Source: Lumbricus rubellus
Taxonomy: Eukaryota; Annelida; Clitellata; Crassiclitellata; Lumbricidae
Length of the DNA: 64,000 nt
Reading direction: 5' to 3'
Assembly (NCBI GenBank): GCA_945859605.1
Contig: OX243811.1
Span: 59,558,044-59,622,043 of the forward strand
Part shown: positions 1 to 11,500 of the stretch, one piece after another
Layout: each line of letters starts with the position of its first letter
How positions within the stretch are numbered: position 1 is the stretch's first letter
Made by a program: the position numbers and the translations under genes
Notes under the pieces: model-generated
What the model was told of the DNA's origin: nothing
The model's input: only the letters and a program-made list of their open reading frames with translations
Databases searched by the model: none

Positions 1-1131
1 ACCAAAAGTAAGAATTTCCAAATGAAATTTTACAGGCTTATAGACAATTCATATTTACACATGATGGCCAGATTTCATCAAAATATTTCAAACACAACAA
101 AAGTTATGTCGCTTTTAGGGAGGTGACCCACCGTTTTTTGACGATTCAAAAACGCGACGCAGCAAAAAGTCACGAAAAAACAATCTAATTATTTTGGCCA
201 ATATCTTAGCCAAACGTACGAATATCGAATTGAAATTTCACTGGCGTCAAGACAATTCATATCTGCACATGATGGTCAAATTTCATCAAACTCATTTTAA
301 CAGAACAAAAGTTATACCACTTTTAGGGAGGCCACCCACCTTTTTTGACGATTCAAAGGCGAAATGCAACAAAAAAGGTATGAAAAACACGATTTTTTCT
401 CATCTCGAATAATAATTGTTATCAAATAGCCTTAACATTGTCCGATGATCATTATTATTACTATTTAAAAAATAAACAGGGCGCCAGCGTAGCTGCACGT
501 CACTGAGAAGTCACTTAGCAAGATGACAATCAAATTGGTAAATAAGGAATCTATCAGCTTAATCAACAGGTCCATCAAGAACTTTGCAAAGAGACTCAAA
601 AGAAGTTTTGGAACGGGTGGTGGGCACATTGAACACAAGTTGTAAAGCACTACCAAGTTCATATGGCAACAATTATTTGAGATGAGACTTAATAAAATCA
701 CGTTTTTGTTACTTTTTGTTGCTTTACGTGTTTGAATCGTCAAAAACGGTGTGTGGCCTCCGTAAAAGTGGCATAAATTATGTTCCGTTTGACATATTTT
801 GATGAAATTCGGCCATAATGTGTAGATATGAATTGTCGTTAAGCCTGCAAAATTTCATGTGGAAAGTTTTACTTCTGGCCAAGATATGGACAAAAAACCT
901 CGTTTTTGTTGCGTTTCGTTTTTGAATCGTCAAAAAACGGTGGGTGACCTCCCTAAAAGTGGCATAACTTTTGTTCTGTTCTAAATATTTTGATGAAATC
1001 TGGTCATCATGTGTAAATATGAATTGTCTATAAGACTGTAAAATGTTATTTAGAAATGTTTACTTTTGGCCAAGATATTGGCAAAAAACCGCGACATGTC
1101 CCGGAAAACCGGGACGTATGGTCACCCTAAT
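1..1131. mobile_element. Foldback-type element with tandem units in each arm (left end cut)
   Basis: Two direct copies of a unit of roughly 220 bases (1-400; both contain a TTTTAGGGAGG core and a TTTTTTGACGATTCAAA core) face two inverted copies (about 690-1095). Small frames here are repeat shadows. The right end carries CCCGGAAAACCGGGACGTAT followed by GGTCACCCTA, a DNA-transposon-like terminus. A diverged single unit lies at 43310-43460. Confidence 0.6.
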
Positions 1132-1141
1132 CTATACGGTT

Positions 1142-2050
1142 GCATAGATTAATATTAATTCAAATTACCTGTTCGATTTGGATCACATTGCCAACAGTAT
1201 TTCCTTGATTGTAGATGTAGACGGTAGCCTAATTATCAATTTTCATTGCTCCATCTCAAGAGAAACTAATCAGAAGGCGTTCTTACTAATTTTATCGCTT
1301 AGGCTTTATTGCTGAACTGCGTATCATAATCATGACTTAGTCTTAGAGTTTCAAACGTGATTGTATCTTATAGGCTACATGGATTTACATGTATAGCGAA
1401 TTTCGTATAGACTATAGACTAATGGCTATTCAGATGCGTTGTCGGCACGGAAACTCCGGTGGTAAAGCAATGCCTTTAAAAAATAGAAACTGATAAGAAA
1501 AAACAATTTATTAGTTTCAGTACAGGAGGACGGAAAGACCAACCACAAAGAAGCCAGACAAGAGCAATCCATTTCCTGCTAACAAGAGGGTCAAGACAGT
1601 CAACCGGGCGCAATGAGCGAGATGAAGATACGGATAACGGCTTTTGCACAATTATAGTTTGAGAGGGCTGGTGCTGAAGCCACTTAGGCCAAATCGCAGG
1701 TCAACTACTATAATAGATTGGCAGCTAAATTATTAGCCTATGTAGCCTATGTAAGCCCGTCCTCATATGGAGGTTGGTAAGTAGACTAAGTATTAGCGTT
1801 TTAAAACTACGAGATCAATTCCTACCAAAATTTGTTATATATCGGTTTCTATCTTCTGTTAATGACGAAATGTTGGATCACATCTGAAAGGTTTGTAAGC
1901 GTTCTCTTAAACTGGCCTACCCTGCAAGTTAACTGTGTCAGGTCGTTTAAAATGGCCTATTTTGCGTGACTTACGCAAAAGATCAAATCCAGCATAGAAG
2001 GTCATGCGTATACAACTATACACAAGAACATGCTTTGTATTCACAATGCG
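1142..2050. other. No gene recognised
   Basis: Could contain introns or exons of gene C. A splice-like acceptor (TTAGTTTCAG before 1521) precedes a short open stretch, but the downstream donor is poor and the peptide shows no family features. Confidence 0.3.
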
Positions 2051-2053
2051 AAC

Positions 2054-2868
2054 ATAATTGAAGGGCTTGGAGCAATAACAAGGTATGTCGAAAATCATGA
2101 ATGTTGGGAAATCGACTTCAAAGATTTACCACTTCAAACTACTGTATCTAAGCCATTTGACGACATATCAACATGATTATTTTAGCAATATGTACCTTAG
2201 AATTGTCTTTGACAAAATTTGTGAGTTTTTCAATGCGAAAGATGAAATTATTATTATTATTTACACATTTTGCTTCATATCTGGTTATTGCATGGTGAAC
2301 ACTCAGTCATCAGTATCATTTCTGGTGCAAGAACAGGTTATGTCGACAAAGTGTTTTCTAGCAGCTGCAATACCACACATGTCATTTGGATTGCACCAAA
2401 CTGTCTCTATTACACATTTCGAGAATCGTGCAATAAGATGGTAAGTCATCATAACTGTAGCATTGTCGAGATATAAAATATGCAAAAGCAGTGCAATAAG
2501 AAGTTATAGCCTAATGACATAACCGTAGAAATTGTACCCAATTCAAACGAAAGTGGGAGCAATAGCAGGTTATGTCAAATAACCTCATTGTTGCACCAGC
2601 TTTAATACGAAGTTTGTAAGAAAACACGGCAATGTATGTTGTTATACCAGGATATTGCAGTAAAGTTATGGTCGAACTCTGCTGGGTGTGCAATAACATG
2701 TTATGTTGACATAACGTTTTTTGAAAAACAGCGCTCAAAACTATTCAGATCTGTACCAAATTTACAGGGTTTATAGATTACCATCTTCCGCTCACGGTGG
2801 CATACTGTTTCACAAGACATAGGTATGTCGACATACCTTGTTATTGCTCCAAGCCCTTCAATTATAAA
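2054..2868. mobile_element. MITE with about 38-bp terminal inverted repeats
   Basis: The left end (AATTGAAGGGCTTGGAGCAA then TAACAAGGTATGTCGA) returns inverted at the right end. Sub-terminal copies of GCAATAxCAxGTTATGT occur at about 2326, 2560 and 2690. It lies in the intron just upstream of the gene C transmembrane exon. Frames inside are not genes. Confidence 0.65.
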
Positions 2869-2928
2869 TGCAATAATTATGATCACAGTCAGCCTACTTT
2901 GCTTACTATGGTTAATATTTGTTAGCAG

Positions 2929-3051
2929 AGTTCAATAACACGCCAACAGTAACTGCCCTTATTATTCTTGGGATCATTCTCGTAATCAGTTTGCTGATCA
3001 GCTCGATCTTCGTTTTCTTCAGAATAAGAAATGCCAAGTCAATAAAATCAG
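2929..3051 (+). CDS. Gene C transmembrane exon
   Basis: Acceptor GTTAGCAG before 2929 and donor GTAACG after 3051. It encodes EFNNTPTVTA, a hydrophobic stretch of about 24 residues, then RIRNAKSIKS as basic stop-transfer. Confidence 0.75.
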
Positions 3052-4178
3052 GTAACGAAGGAATGCGTGCCACTTGCGAGTGTTCAGGTTAACATAATTT
3101 GGATCTAGTTTAGATTTGGCTTATCCTAAAAGTGCGATAAATTAACCTAAAGCATCGCAATCTTTGCTTTGCAATTAATAGCCTATATGCGTCGTATCGG
3201 TTGTCTGCTAGTCCCCGCCGGACAGGCTTTCATTAATCAACTCCGATATGAATTGAGCAGGTTATAATTATATCGATTTCTAATAGATGTTGAAGTTAAA
3301 TAGAATCATAATCGTAATAGTAGCCTAAACGAACTTCTACAGCGCCCACAAAAGCTAAGTCGCGGGAACCAACCGATATTTACAGGTGCTCGATCCAAAC
3401 AAAGTCGATAGACAGAGGTTCAAGATCCGAAAAAGTCAGGCAGACTGTTAGCCAGGCGGCTATAGTGGATAACGTTTAGAGTTTAAACGGCCTGGATGTT
3501 AGGGAAGTGGATGAATGAGGTTAAATATGTGAAAAAGCAGTGTTCCAGCGTAGAGTGAAATATCTGTGAAGAGACAGAGCAAAGTTTTGCTACGTTTGTA
3601 TGATGGGTCAGATATTTGTTGTAGTCCTGGCGGAAATTTGTGCCAAATAGATGGAAGTGGAACAGCTATGACTATGCAGATTTTACAAAAACTCTATACT
3701 AGCCTGCCTGAGTAGCCCATAGTCTATATAGCAGTATACATTTAATTGATAAACTAGATTTTCGTCAAACGCATGATGACGCTAAACAAGCTTCTAAGTT
3801 TCGATGTAGGCTTTTGTTGGAATAGGAATTACTGCATTCTAGGACTTGAAATAAATGTATATGGTTAGGCCGTGTGATCACGTGTATAAAATTTAATATT
3901 AGGCCTGCTTGGTTTTAGAACAACCCGGCGTTAGGACAAAGTCTGATCTCCGAGCAAGTTGTATAGAAGAATTGTATGAGCAAGACGTGATTTACGATGA
4001 TACTCTAGCACCAGTTGACGATGATAACGTCTACGAACTGATCACCATACAACAACCCGGCGACAGGACACAGTCTGATATCCGAGCAAGTTCTACAAAA
4101 GAATTGTATGAGCAAGACGTGATTTACGATGATACTTTAGCACCTGTTGACGACGATAACGTCTACGAACTGATCTGA
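2929..4178 (+). CDS. Gene C (3' part): membrane protein with duplicated tyrosine tail
   Basis: Only the last two coding exons are recognised: 2929-3051 and 3919-4178. The first gives a membrane span (TVTALIILGIILVISLLISS then IFVFFRIRNAK); the second gives an acidic tail ending in TGA at 4176-4178. The tail is a tandem repeat of about 43 residues, each unit holding ELYEQDVIYDD and DDDNVYELI. Exon phases (2/1, then 2) equal those of the transmembrane and tail exons of genes A and B, so C is probably a divergent relative on the opposite strand, tail-to-tail with A. Its ectodomain lies to the left or was not recognised. Confidence 0.7.
3052..3918 (+). other. Intron of gene C
   Basis: No repeats or frames recognised. 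Confidence 0.5.
3919..4178 (+). CDS. Gene C cytoplasmic tail exon
   Basis: Acceptor TTTTAG before 3919; the split codon with the previous exon gives glutamate. Two near-identical units, also nearly identical in nucleotide sequence, show a recent in-frame duplication. Each has three tyrosines (YEQD, YDDT, YELI). Confidence 0.75.
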
Positions 4179-4179
4179 T

Positions 4180-5095
4180 CACCATGGAGACACGTCAGGA
4201 CGTCCTGATGACATATTCTGAATATTCAGAGATTGATCAAGATGATTAGTCGTATACTATATGAAGATTCTGCCATAATTTGATTAAAAAATACATAGTC
4301 TATGTACATATAGGCTAATGTTTCGCATGATTAATTATCTAACCGCTTCTAGTGAATGATGAAGCACTAAAGGTTTTGCTTTGTTTGACAATATTTAAAC
4401 AGATATTTTAGCTGTAGGCTATTTCTTACTTTAGAAATCGTTTCGCAAAGATGTTTAACTAAACAGCGCTATTGCAAAATAGGCTACGAATATTAAATTT
4501 TTACATTCATTTGTTTATATTGCAAGGTTTTTTTTTTATTAATGTCAATATTATCTGTTGACTGTGTCTAGAGACAATTGTGACAAAAAGAAGCGCATTA
4601 GCCTATCTGATTAATTAGATCTATACATATTTCAAAGTAGATTTTTGCGCAAGATGTTAAGATCACGCTTCTGAAATTCAAACTGTTTGGGTGCTGCACA
4701 GCATTGCTCTATTCCTGAACAATGAGGTCGTGCTACGGGATGAAACAGCGTGATTTGTATGTTGACATTGATCGAGCTATAATGCTATATGATAATTAAT
4801 AGGCCTAAACAGTCTGTCGCTATGTAGCGTCTTTCCAAAAAATTCTAATTGCCTGGAAAGCGATAAAACGATGCTTTCCTCTTATTTTACCCCAGTAGCC
4901 TACATGTAACTACTGCTGGAACAGTTTGTAATCATACGCATTGTATTCATTGTCGTTGGCTGGCTAGACAATTACATGTATGTGTATAAGTATACATGTA
5001 GGCCTACGTCGTGTCTAAGAGGCCGATTCGATATCATTTTCTTCTAACATCGTTCCATACCCTTTCACAGCTACATGCATAAGCGTAGGGGACAT
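4180..5095. other. Gene C 3' flank, AT-rich, nothing recognised
   Basis: Contains the candidate ATTAAA signal at 4283 and otherwise anonymous sequence. Confidence 0.4.
4283..4288 (+). promoter_or_regulatory. Candidate polyadenylation signal of gene C
   Basis: ATTAAA about 105 nt beyond the gene C stop. Confidence 0.3.
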
Positions 5096-5104
5096 TTCAA
5101 CGTT

Positions 5105-5448
5105 GGGGGGGGGGGGGGCAAAAATGAGACTTTTGCCCGAAAAAGTTTTTCGTCCAGCCGAAATCTTAAGAAAAATTTCCGTTACGTTTGCCCGAAAATT
5201 CTGACGACCTTTTTCTAGTCATCCGGCCGAAATCTTCTGAAATTTCCCGTTACTTTTTGCCCGAAAGGTTTTTGTTCGGGCAAGTCTGATTTTTCGGGCA
5301 AGAAGACCCGGAAAAATAAAGAAAAGTAAACAAATGTAAAACTTTTTTATTTTTCCGGGTCTGCTTGCCCGAAAAATCAGACTTGCCCAAAATTTGGGGG
5401 GCATTTGCCCCCCTGGACCCCGCCTCCTACGCCTATGGCTACATGCAT
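5105..5448. mobile_element. Hairpin-forming repeat
   Basis: Arms of about 44 bases (GGGCAAGTCTGATTTTTCGG onwards at 5279; complement ending near 5388) around a loop of about 25 bases. Flanked by a G-run and a GGGGGGCATTTGCCCCCC palindrome with CCCGCCTCCTACGCC. Probably a non-autonomous element end. Confidence 0.55.
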
Positions 5449-5774
5449 TGTTATTGTAGATTGTTCGAATTTGCCTCGCTCTAATAACGATTATTTATTC
5501 ACATCCTAAATTAGTTTAAGCAAAAAAATGCAGTGTCAATGGTTAGACTACATCTGCATATGCCACCTCCATAAGAGCCCATAAATTATATGACATGTAT
5601 GAATACAATGGCTTGAAACAACTCTTCGGCCGTAACGAAATTCGAATCAACAACACTGCAGTTCAAAAACGGTTAGGCTACAAGTCATGTGGGCCCCTAC
5701 ATCTTTACTTCCTCTGCACGCTATCGCGGCTTTCTTCTATGCTCCGATCAATAATAATATTATATTAATAATAT

Positions 5775-6070
5775 ATTTTGCGTAAATTTATATTATACGA
5801 TAGGATTGACTACGGGATTGCGGTTCATCTTGGTCTTGCCTCTACAAAATTAATGCGTCTGATCTTTAGGCTACATCTTCATATTATAAACACTGCTTCT
5901 CATAGAGACATTTCTAATTTCGAAAGTTTCTATTATTTTATCTGTGAAACCCTACGCTGGCTTCCTGTCTGCCAACGCATGTAATTCAAGGTTTGCTCCT
6001 CGTTCGAAAATGTCTTGATGGCACTGCTCGCACTATCTCATGAAATGATGAAGGCCTTGTTTTGAGTTTG
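5775..6070 (+). mobile_element. LINE reverse-transcriptase remnant
   Basis: Reads RIDYGIAVHLGLASTKLMRL and later LRWLPVCQRM, matching the C-terminal RT region of CR1/L2/Jockey-like LINEs (RxDYCN...LHWLPVxxR). Broken by stops. Confidence 0.55.
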
Positions 6071-6526
6071 CGCTAAATAAACACGGAGCATAGAATTTGA
6101 ACAGAACAGGCAAACTGGTAGCAAATTATTTAGTTTGGGTCAAAATGGTCTTTGATTGATTAGACCTATGTAGCCTAAACCAACCACATGCAAATAATTG
6201 GGTGTGAAATATAATGATGGTGCGATAATTACTGTTGGTTGTTGTGTAATTAAGTGTGAAACAGGAAGGATGCGGCATTATCCGAAAGGTGCAAGCAACA
6301 GATGCGCAGCTTATCTCCGGCCGACACTCAATATAAACAATCATGGGCGCCGACTCTGCGAGGCCCGCGATTGCTCAGCACCGCCAGAAATTGGCCATGC
6401 GAGGCCCGCCTATGCATGGGCACCACCAGAAATGTGAAGATGTGATTTTTAAGTCCTTTGACTCATCGACCTGCCAAAATCGCCTTTCATTTTCAAGAAC
6501 GTTCGTTCTATTTATTTTCGCCACTT

Positions 6527-6666
6527 TGATTGCGCCCTTTTAATTTCTCTTATGCTATTAGATTTGTCTGTTTGCCCTTTTGATCATGCGCTCTAATGAC
6601 CATGCGCCCTTTTGATTTGCGCCCTTTTGATTTGCGCCCTTTTGATTGCGCCCTTTTGATTTGCGC
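6527..6666. repeat. Short tandem repeat GCGCCCTTTTGATTT
   Basis: About seven diverged copies of a 14-16 base unit. It resembles the outer arm of the foldback elements in this window, but no inverted partner was found nearby. Confidence 0.6.
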
Positions 6667-6899
6667 CCTGTTGATAGTGAACCATCGATCTCGACCAATG
6701 CAAAAGACGCGTTTATTCACCTTGAACTGCGACGTTTGAACATTTTGGTCGCTGTTTCTCTTGTAAGCTTAAGCTATACCGACAAAACGGAAAACATTCT
6801 GCATACAAATTTGAAGTGAGCCATTGATCCCGAGTATGGTCACCCTTCGGGCAGCATTTAAAATTAGCATTAATTTAACTGTTACTGTTCCACACTTGT

Positions 6900-7560
6900 A
6901 ATTGTCTTTTTCTTTCATCATTTTCCGCTTAACATACGATCGCAATCTTAGACTACTGGTGTTGGTCTGCATTAGGCCTATAGACTATATAGGCTAATTA
7001 TTATTTTTAAATTCTAAACGCGAAGGTAAAGAAATCATTTTATTTGCCTATAATCTTTCTGGTTACAGCTAGCAAAGATTATATCAGTTGATCCTGATTA
7101 TGAGTAAGCAACTAAACATATACGCCTATACAGGTTATACAGCAATACAAGACTAAAAGCAGTAGGCTAGTTTGTGCACAACGTTCCAAACAATTTTCGC
7201 CAAGTTCTATGAGTTTACACAAGCGGTCAGCGTGTCAAAACTACGATTCTACGAAAGTGTATAGCCCATCTAAGTGAATGACTGATTTGTTTGTAATTAA
7301 AAGTCCGTTAGGCCTATGTAAGAAATGATAATAATAAGTTTGTCCTGAGGTTTTATTCTACAACCCAAACAAATCTATGCGACACCAAACTCGGAGTGGT
7401 AACATGTCGTCGTGTGACTCGTGTCTGGATTTGCAGCGTTGAATACGAACGCAAATTCGAATCTCCTTGTTGGTAGGCTATATCCTTTGACGCTGTGTAG
7501 GCTACTGCACCGTGCACCTTAGACTTCTATGGTTAACTTGCTGGCATGATTGTGTTGTGT
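6900..7560. repeat. Segment shared with the 3' flank of gene B
   Basis: Blocks such as TTAACATACGATCxCAAT, ATAAAGAAATC and ACTCGGAGTGGTA recur in the same order at about 34481-34500, 35840-36000 and 38250-38440. This marks the duplicated segment beyond the coding region. Confidence 0.6.
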
Positions 7561-7634
7561 CGGTCACTGTCGGAAATTCTCATGATCTTATTATCTGAAA
7601 CCTTGTTTAGTGGGCCATCAGTTTCTGGACAAAG

Positions 7635-7640
7635 TTTATT
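7635..7640 (-). promoter_or_regulatory. Candidate polyadenylation signal of gene A
   Basis: AATAAA on the minus strand about 140 nt beyond the stop codon. Position is plausible for a 3' UTR end; not verified by transcripts. Confidence 0.35.
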
Positions 7641-7781
7641 TAGTTGAGGATAGATTATTAAAATATCTGTCATCGACATAGCGTGATTTAGAGTTTGTGG
7701 TTTGAAGGTAAGATGATAATAATTTTTAAAGACAATTTTTATATTCTCTCCTGAATTCTAGTTGTGATAAAGACATTTCTT

Positions 7782-8518
7782 TCAGGTATCCTCTTTCGAG
7801 ACATCTTCACCGATCTTTAAGTCGGAGGAAGGAATTTCTTTACATGAATCGTCTTCTGTGGCATCTTCGTTTATTTGTAGGTAAGACGAAGGAATTATTT
7901 CGTTATCATAATTATTGTTTGATGCTATGCTTAACCGGTGGATTTCATTTCTTGCAAGAGGCGCAGGTGAAAATGCTGATTCTGTTTCATTGAGCAGCTG
8001 CATATAAGTTGAATGTTTCGCATTGTCTTTGACGAGATGTTCTACTAAGTTATCGATGCCCGAACAAAGTTCAGAGTCTGATTCATGACCTGGATTTATC
8101 TCGGTGTCTGCACTGTCCACTGGCTCTTCATCGCTGAGGAGCTGAATGTAAGCTGGGTCGTTCGAGTTGGCGTTGTCGCTGTATTCACCTGTAGCTGACC
8201 TTTCCATGTCCGAATAATGTTCAACCTCTGATGTATGACCTGGGATTATCTCGACGTCATAACAGTTACTCTCCATTGGCTGTTCATAGTTGTCTATGGC
8301 GTAGTAGACGGTTGGTGTGCTTGGTGTTGGCCATAGGCTGTCATAGCCAGGTGTTGGAAGTGGTCCATCCCGCATAGGGAATTGAGTTGCAGGGGCATCG
8401 AGATCTGTTTCGATAACGTCTTCTATGTTGTCGTAAGCATCCGTATATGCATATGGCATTATCTCATATTCATCTGATATCGGTTGATCCAACGAGGCAA
8501 TTCTCAATGCATTAAGAC
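7782..8518 (-). CDS. Gene A exon 15: tyrosine-rich cytoplasmic tail and stop
   Basis: Terminal exon of 245 residues plus TGA at 7782-7784. Acidic and rich in Ser, Asp and Tyr. Tyrosine motifs in order: YEIM (YxxM) and YDNI seven residues later; YDSL and YYAI nine residues later; YSDM; PAYIQLL; STYMQLL; SSYLQI. The last unit reads SSDLKI, where gene B has SSYLKI. No kinase motif (HRD, DFG, VAxK) is present. Acceptor TTTTGCAG. Confidence 0.88.
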
Positions 8519-11500
8519 CTGCAAAAGACAAAGCCAAAATAAATCTCCAGTAATTGTTGTAGGCCTAATCTCCAAGTTTTAAAAAAGCCACTTGAAAAAG
8601 AGTAGTGTACCATCGAGTTTACTTTCGAGCGGACATATAATTGAAGTAGGCCTACTGTGGGTCAGAGGATTAGCAGCTTCATAATTCTAAATCATAACCT
8701 CTACGAAGGGCGGATCCTTAGACGACCGTTATCCTATTATAGGCCTAGTTAACAGCTGCTTTAAGACATATAAGAAAGTAACCGGTTGACTACTAAATCT
8801 TTAAATAAATGGGTTCAGAGAAAGACTGACATTGAGATACAGCCAAAGTGTAGTCACTTTTTAAGAGATACAAGGATTAAAGTCGAATGTTTGTAAAACC
8901 CGAGAATATGAACAATTGCGAACAACGATAACACAAACAATAATGGGAAGTCACAAAAATAATAAGGATGGGCAATGAAACAAGTACTGAAATACTCTGA
9001 TGAGTAGGCCTAGCCTACTACTAAAACTGCTGATGAAATGATGGAAATTTATTCAAGACACAGTTTGGTGCATTTCAAATTTTCTTCATGAGTCGCAAAA
9101 AACGACACTTTATAACTCTTGTTTTTATTTCTTGCAAGCCAACAAACGTGACTGTTGGCCTAGCTCATCAGTGGGCCTAATCGCATGATGTCATCTCTTC
9201 AACTTCGAAGAACTCTTGATAGACTACACAGAAGAAATGCTTTTCATTTGGGCCAACTGGAAAATGGAAAGAGGGGAAAGGGGGTTAAAAAGCCTGAAAA
9301 CCTTCTTAACCAAAGTCTTCCAGAATGATAACCCGCATGTAATAGCCTACATCATGTATACAAAGTGCTTGTCAGTGGCGGCGCCAGGATTTCATTGCAG
9401 AGGGGGCTGAAGCCCATGGGCGGAGACATTCGCCAAAATTTCTGACTACCTTTTTGAGTCATTTGGTCTCAGCATCAGGAAAATCAATGATTTTCCATTC
9501 CAAAAAAGTTGACTATGTAGGGCCTATACTTGTTTTAGTCATTTGCTCTAAATCGCTTGAAAATATTTGACTGTCCCAAACAACCCTGATGACCTTTTTG
9601 AGGAGCGGGGGGGGGGGCTGAGTCGAACATATTTCGTTTTCTCTGTGCAAAAAACCTGATCATCTTTTGGGGGCTTAATTAGTCCCTAGCCCCTGGCGCC
9701 GCCGCCGGTGTCTGTGCAAGCTAAGCTACACTGCATTTCGCTTTACAAAATGCAAACGTTCATTCGTACTTCTCAACTTTATTTTTTGCCCTGTATCGTT
9801 GTCCCTAGAGTTTAGTCGATGTATCATTGGATATGCCGTCGCTGATCATAGTCCTTGCATTTGAAAGCTTCTGCTAAGAAGTCGAATGTGTTATTGGTAG
9901 GCTACTTTTCTTACGCTTTAGGTAAATCTGTGGGATAGGCCTAATAGATCTAATATTAATAATTATTCTTCTTGTTTTGAAGACCATCATTTTCTTTATC
10001 AATGAAATGCGTAATGCGTTAATAATATGTCATAATATGTCTGCATAATTTGCTATAACGCCCTTTCAAGCCAGCTCAGCCTCACAAACGCTCCCTACTA
10101 TAGCGCAGAGACTGCATCGAAGTTTCACGCTGAAGCGCATGAGCAATTGCAAGTAAAAGACTTGCTCGAGCTACCTACGCGGCGGCTTGGGGTGGATTCG
10201 AACCTGGAACCCTCCGGCTCGAAGGCATCGAACCCACCACCAAACCACCGTGTCCAGCACGCTTTCAAATGAGCATGGCGACAAAGCAGCTTAAAATCGA
10301 CTTAATTTCCTTGTAGGCTACTAGGCTACTCGTCAAAATATTTCAGGACATGTTTCATTGCAAATCTTTCATAATATTTTGTAGCCTTGTTTGTTAGTTT
10401 GCAGGAGATGATGAAAATAAATCAAACCTGTAGAAATTCTTTTTCGACCAATGTAGTAATGGCAAGCCATTGACACAACAGCCGCCAGAGTCATTGGCAC
10501 AACAAAAACTAAAAATAATAAAGTTTATTTATACCCATTTTATGAACTTTAGCTTAACGTCTAAACTAATATTCATAAAGTTTACATAGACTAATAATTA
10601 TTTATTAACTAAACGTTTAGAACGCACTCAACCATTGTCAATTAGATCGTACTTTATGGTAGGCTACATTAATTTTGCAGGCCCGGTCAGAAAAATTTCC
10701 TTTGTTAATTAAGTTCACTCATTGTCGAATGCTTTTAGCAGCTTATACAAAATTCTGAACTCCTGTGTGATTGTACTGCCTGTTCTTAAAAACTGACACA
10801 GATCAACCAACTAAACGTTTTCAACTAATTGCGACAAACGGTAAATCCCAGTGGTTCCACAAAATTAGTCGTAATGGGAGGTCCAACATTGATCAGTAAG
10901 CTTGTCCTATAGCCGACATTTCAATCTGCCAAGTAGCGATTATCACGTAGGCCCCTAATTTAAGGACATAGGGCCTACAATTAAAGCAAAGTAAAAAGTA
11001 GGCCTAAATTAGACCTAAAGCCTACTATTGTAATAAGGTGATTAGGCGAGTAACATATGTAAGCAACTATGGTTATTCACAAAGCAAATAACTCAACTCA
11101 ATTCGACTGTGAAGACTTAACTAAAATACCGGCAGTCATAATAATTATGCACAAATTAGTGATGAAGAATTTACCGTTTATTGAAGAAGGTGGGTAATCT
11201 ATTTTTAAATTCATAAAGATTTCTAGAAAGAGGGATTTCCTGTGGGATCGTCTATCATAATGAGGAGCCGGAAACTCTCATATATGTTTAGTGCAAACTT
11301 TGGTGGAGCGATACAAGGTTGAGTTTCTAGTATGATAGGTGTGTTAGTAATACTGTGTAGGCCCCTATTTCGGACCCAGATGAAAGTAGTTCACAAAGAC
11401 TGGAGAAACTCAATCATGCTCAGAGTAACAAATGAATTCGCCCATAATTTTGGAGGTGCACTGCTCTCATAAGACCAATCCTCATTCCTTAATAGCTTGC

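Noticed and set aside
1521..1590. Possible exon of gene C
   Set aside because: Good acceptor-like sequence but a weak donor and a peptide with no domain similarity.
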